From: Penaeus vannamei
Lineage: Eukaryota; Arthropoda; Malacostraca; Decapoda; Penaeidae
Direction of reading: 5' to 3'
Length of the DNA: 10,000 bases
Assembly (NCBI RefSeq): GCF_042767895.1
Contig: NC_091550.1
Location: 11,874,825 to 11,884,824 of the forward strand
The notes under the pieces were generated by a model, which saw only the letters and a program-made list of their open reading frames with translations, searched no databases and was not told the DNA's origin. This document shows positions 8,885 to 10,000 of this stretch, piece after piece. The number at the start of each line of letters is the position of its first letter. Position 1 is the first letter of the stretch. The translations under genes were made by a program, and so were the position numbers.

Positions 8885-9190
8885 CCCCCCCCCCCCTTCC
8901 TCGGCCCTTCGCTCCGCCCAGGGCCACCATTCTGGCATTCTTTTCTCTCTCCTCCTGATCGTCCTTCCACCCCCCCTCCCCATCCCTTCTCCTCCCCTTT
9001 GCACCCCCCCCCCGCCCCTTTCCCATCCCACCCCAACCTCCTCCAATCCTCCCTCTATCCCCCTCTCCCTCCCACTCCCCTTCCCGACACTCTCCCACCC
9101 TTCTGGGCCTTCCCTTCTCCCCTCCACCCCCTCCCTCCCACCCTCCTCTCCCCTTTACCCTCTCCTCCCTCCCCCTTCTCCCACCCCTTC
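8885..9190 (-). repeat. C-rich block with minus-strand quadruplex / i-motif sequences
   Basis: C12 lies at 8885-8896. Runs of at least three C with short spacers occur at 8970-8997, at 9004-9034 (five runs, beginning with C10) and at 9127-9143. The last reads GGGTGGGAGGGAGGGGG on the minus strand, with single-base loops, a compact pattern. Minus-strand Gly/Glu/Arg-rich open frames (for example 8849-9127) are compositional. Confidence 0.8.
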
Positions 9191-9235
9191 CTCATCGTCG
9201 CTTCTTCTAATGTTTCTCTGTTCTGCTTCTCACAG

Positions 9236-9294
9236 CTGATGGGATGCCAACCGAATCATTTGATCTTCCTGAGATTTGGTTTTATTATTTCTGA
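9236..9294 (+). other. Candidate terminal exon (weak)
   Basis: A well-formed 3' splice-site pattern precedes it: a CTAAT branch-like motif (9207-9211) 25 bases before the AG, a pyrimidine tract, and CACAG ending at 9235. After two bases completing a codon, the frame reads DGMPTESFDLPEIWFYYF and stops at TGA (9292-9294). The peptide is not low-complexity, unlike the translations around it. However, the adjacent frame is also open, CT-rich DNA yields acceptor-like patterns by chance, and no upstream exon can be assigned. The product is unknown. Confidence 0.17.
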
Positions 9295-9424
9295 CTCTTT
9301 CTGTGTCTCTCTCTCTGTCTTTCTGACTGTCTCTCTTTCTCTTTCTCTTTTTTATCTCTCTCTCTCTCTCTCTGTATTCTGCTTCTCTCTCTCATTCTCA
9401 TTCTCTCTCTCTCTTTCTCCTGTT
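9295..9424. repeat. CT-rich low-complexity region
   Basis: Imperfect (TC)n with a pure stretch at about 9354-9373 and interspersed TGTC/TTTC. No other signal. Confidence 0.85.
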
Positions 9425-9525
9425 GTTATTCACAGGTCTTTTCGCTTTGATCTTTATTCTGTTTTGTTCTACTCTAAGATATAATGCTGATCGCAGGAAT
9501 TAGGTCACAAGATAAAAAAAATGTA
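9425..9525. other. Short mixed-composition island
   Basis: It contains another acceptor-like CACAG (9431-9435) and a GCAG (9493-9496), followed by A-rich sequence. There is no open frame that can be separated from the flanking repeats. Confidence 0.35.
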
Positions 9526-9870
9526 TCTATGCCATCTCTCCCTCTCTTTCTCTCTTCCTCCCCCCTTCCCTCTTTCTCCCTCTCCCTCCATCCCCTTATC
9601 CCCTCTCTTTCCTTCACCCTCTGTCTACATCCCTTCCTCCCTCTCTCTCCCTCTCTTTCCATCTCCCTCTTTCCACACCCCTTCCTCCCCTTCTCTTTTC
9701 TCTCTTTACATCCCTTCCTCCCCTTCTCTTTTTCTCCCTCTCTCTCCATCTCCTTTTCTTCACATCCCTTCATTCCCCTTCTCTTTCCTTCACCCTCTCT
9801 CTCTCTTCCTCCCTCCCTCTCCCTCTCCCCCCCACTTCTTTCTCTCCCTTCCTCGCATTTCATCATTTCG
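9526..9870 (-). repeat. CT-rich region with ACATCCCTTCCTCC-bearing repeat
   Basis: ACA[T/C]CCC-type blocks begin at 9627, 9675, 9708 and 9762, so spacings are 48, 33 and 54 bp, all multiples of three. CTTTCCTTCACCCTCT occurs near 9607 and 9783. A minus-strand frame of 162 codons (9474-9962) reads through with a recurring KGC and MEREGE pattern and is Glu/Arg/Lys/Gly-rich in the middle. Its ends (for example LVRTITLMHPRGSCLF near the start) are less biased. It could be a low-complexity coding repeat, but composition alone can explain the open frame. Confidence 0.7.
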
Positions 9871-9935
9871 GGCATAATGGTTTCGGGAAGGAAGAGGCAC
9901 GAGCCGCGAGGATGCATAAGGGTAATGGTTCGGAC
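9871..9935. other. Short unique island near the right edge
   Basis: Ordinary-composition sequence with two similar patches, GCATAATGGTTTCGG (about 9872) and GCATAAGGGTAATGGTTCGG (about 9914). No gene or RNA is recognised. Confidence 0.4.
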
Positions 9936-9975
9936 AAGCCAAGCCAAGTCAAGCCAACCCAAGCCAAGTCAAGCC
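9936..9975. repeat. AAGCC pentanucleotide array, eight copies
   Basis: Eight consecutive five-base units read AAGCC, AAGCC, AAGTC, AAGCC, AACCC, AAGCC, AAGTC, AAGCC. The variants recur every 20 bp (AAGCCAAGTCAAGCC at 9941-9955 and 9961-9975), so it has a second-level period. It is not the arthropod telomere repeat TTAGG. Confidence 0.9.
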
Positions 9976-10000
9976 GTCGTGTGCCTATGTCCCGGGGCGG

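Noticed and set aside
8057..9484. 475-codon + strand open frame
   Set aside because: Its translation is Phe/Ser/Leu/Pro-rich throughout, overlapping frames are also open, and the strand is pyrimidine-rich and so stop-poor. There is no domain, signal peptide plus mature region, or start context to support a gene.
9936..9975. Telomeric repeat
   Set aside because: The unit is AAGCC, not TTAGG/CCTAA, and only eight copies are present.

Overview
This window looks like intergenic or intronic DNA from a eukaryote whose genome is very rich in simple repeats. I infer a decapod crustacean, most plausibly a penaeid shrimp. The reasons are hundreds of bases of (GA)n/(CT)n, several short minisatellites, GATA/ATTT/ATT microsatellites, and almost no unique sequence; penaeid genomes are known for this composition. 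No gene could be identified with confidence on either strand. Nearly every long open frame runs through low-complexity purine or pyrimidine DNA. Stop codons need T plus A/G, so such strands lack stops in several frames at once.

Layout, left to right. 1-526 is AT-rich low-copy-looking DNA. 527-885 is a decayed AT-rich tandem array with a period of about 44 bp. 890-1140 is a mixed-sequence island with an exon-like patch. 1141-1435 is G-rich. 1436-1594 and 1701-1816 are short unique islands on either side of a G-run block (1595-1700) that contains a four-G-run quadruplex motif. 1817-2372 is one compound (GA)n tract. 2463-3145 is a 26-bp minisatellite with a 78-bp higher-order repeat and a foldback at its left edge. 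3247-3510 is an apparently related 13-14-bp minisatellite. 3511-4490 is A-rich polypurine containing a 23-bp array. 4500-5440 is G-rich polypurine with several quadruplex motifs and a 19-bp array. 5441-5530 is a short unique island, and 5531-5775 is A-rich.

At about 5776-5824 the strand bias flips. Everything from about 900 to 5775 is purine-rich (or A/C) on the + strand, and everything from about 5825 to 9870 is pyrimidine-rich on the + strand. The right half holds T/C-rich DNA, 88- and 104-bp duplications containing TATC runs, a 147-bp (CT)n tract (7674-7820), a 53-bp degenerate triplication, a C-rich quadruplex/i-motif block (8885-9190), more CT-rich DNA, and a repeat at 9603-9800 whose spacings are all multiples of three. 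It ends with a unique island and an AAGCC pentamer array near the edge.

I found no multi-gene system. The most notable signals are the window-scale inversion of purine bias with opposed GA and CT tracts, the higher-order organisation of the 26-bp array, the clusters of quadruplex motifs, and two weak exon candidates (1051-1159 and 9236-9294) that transcript data could settle.
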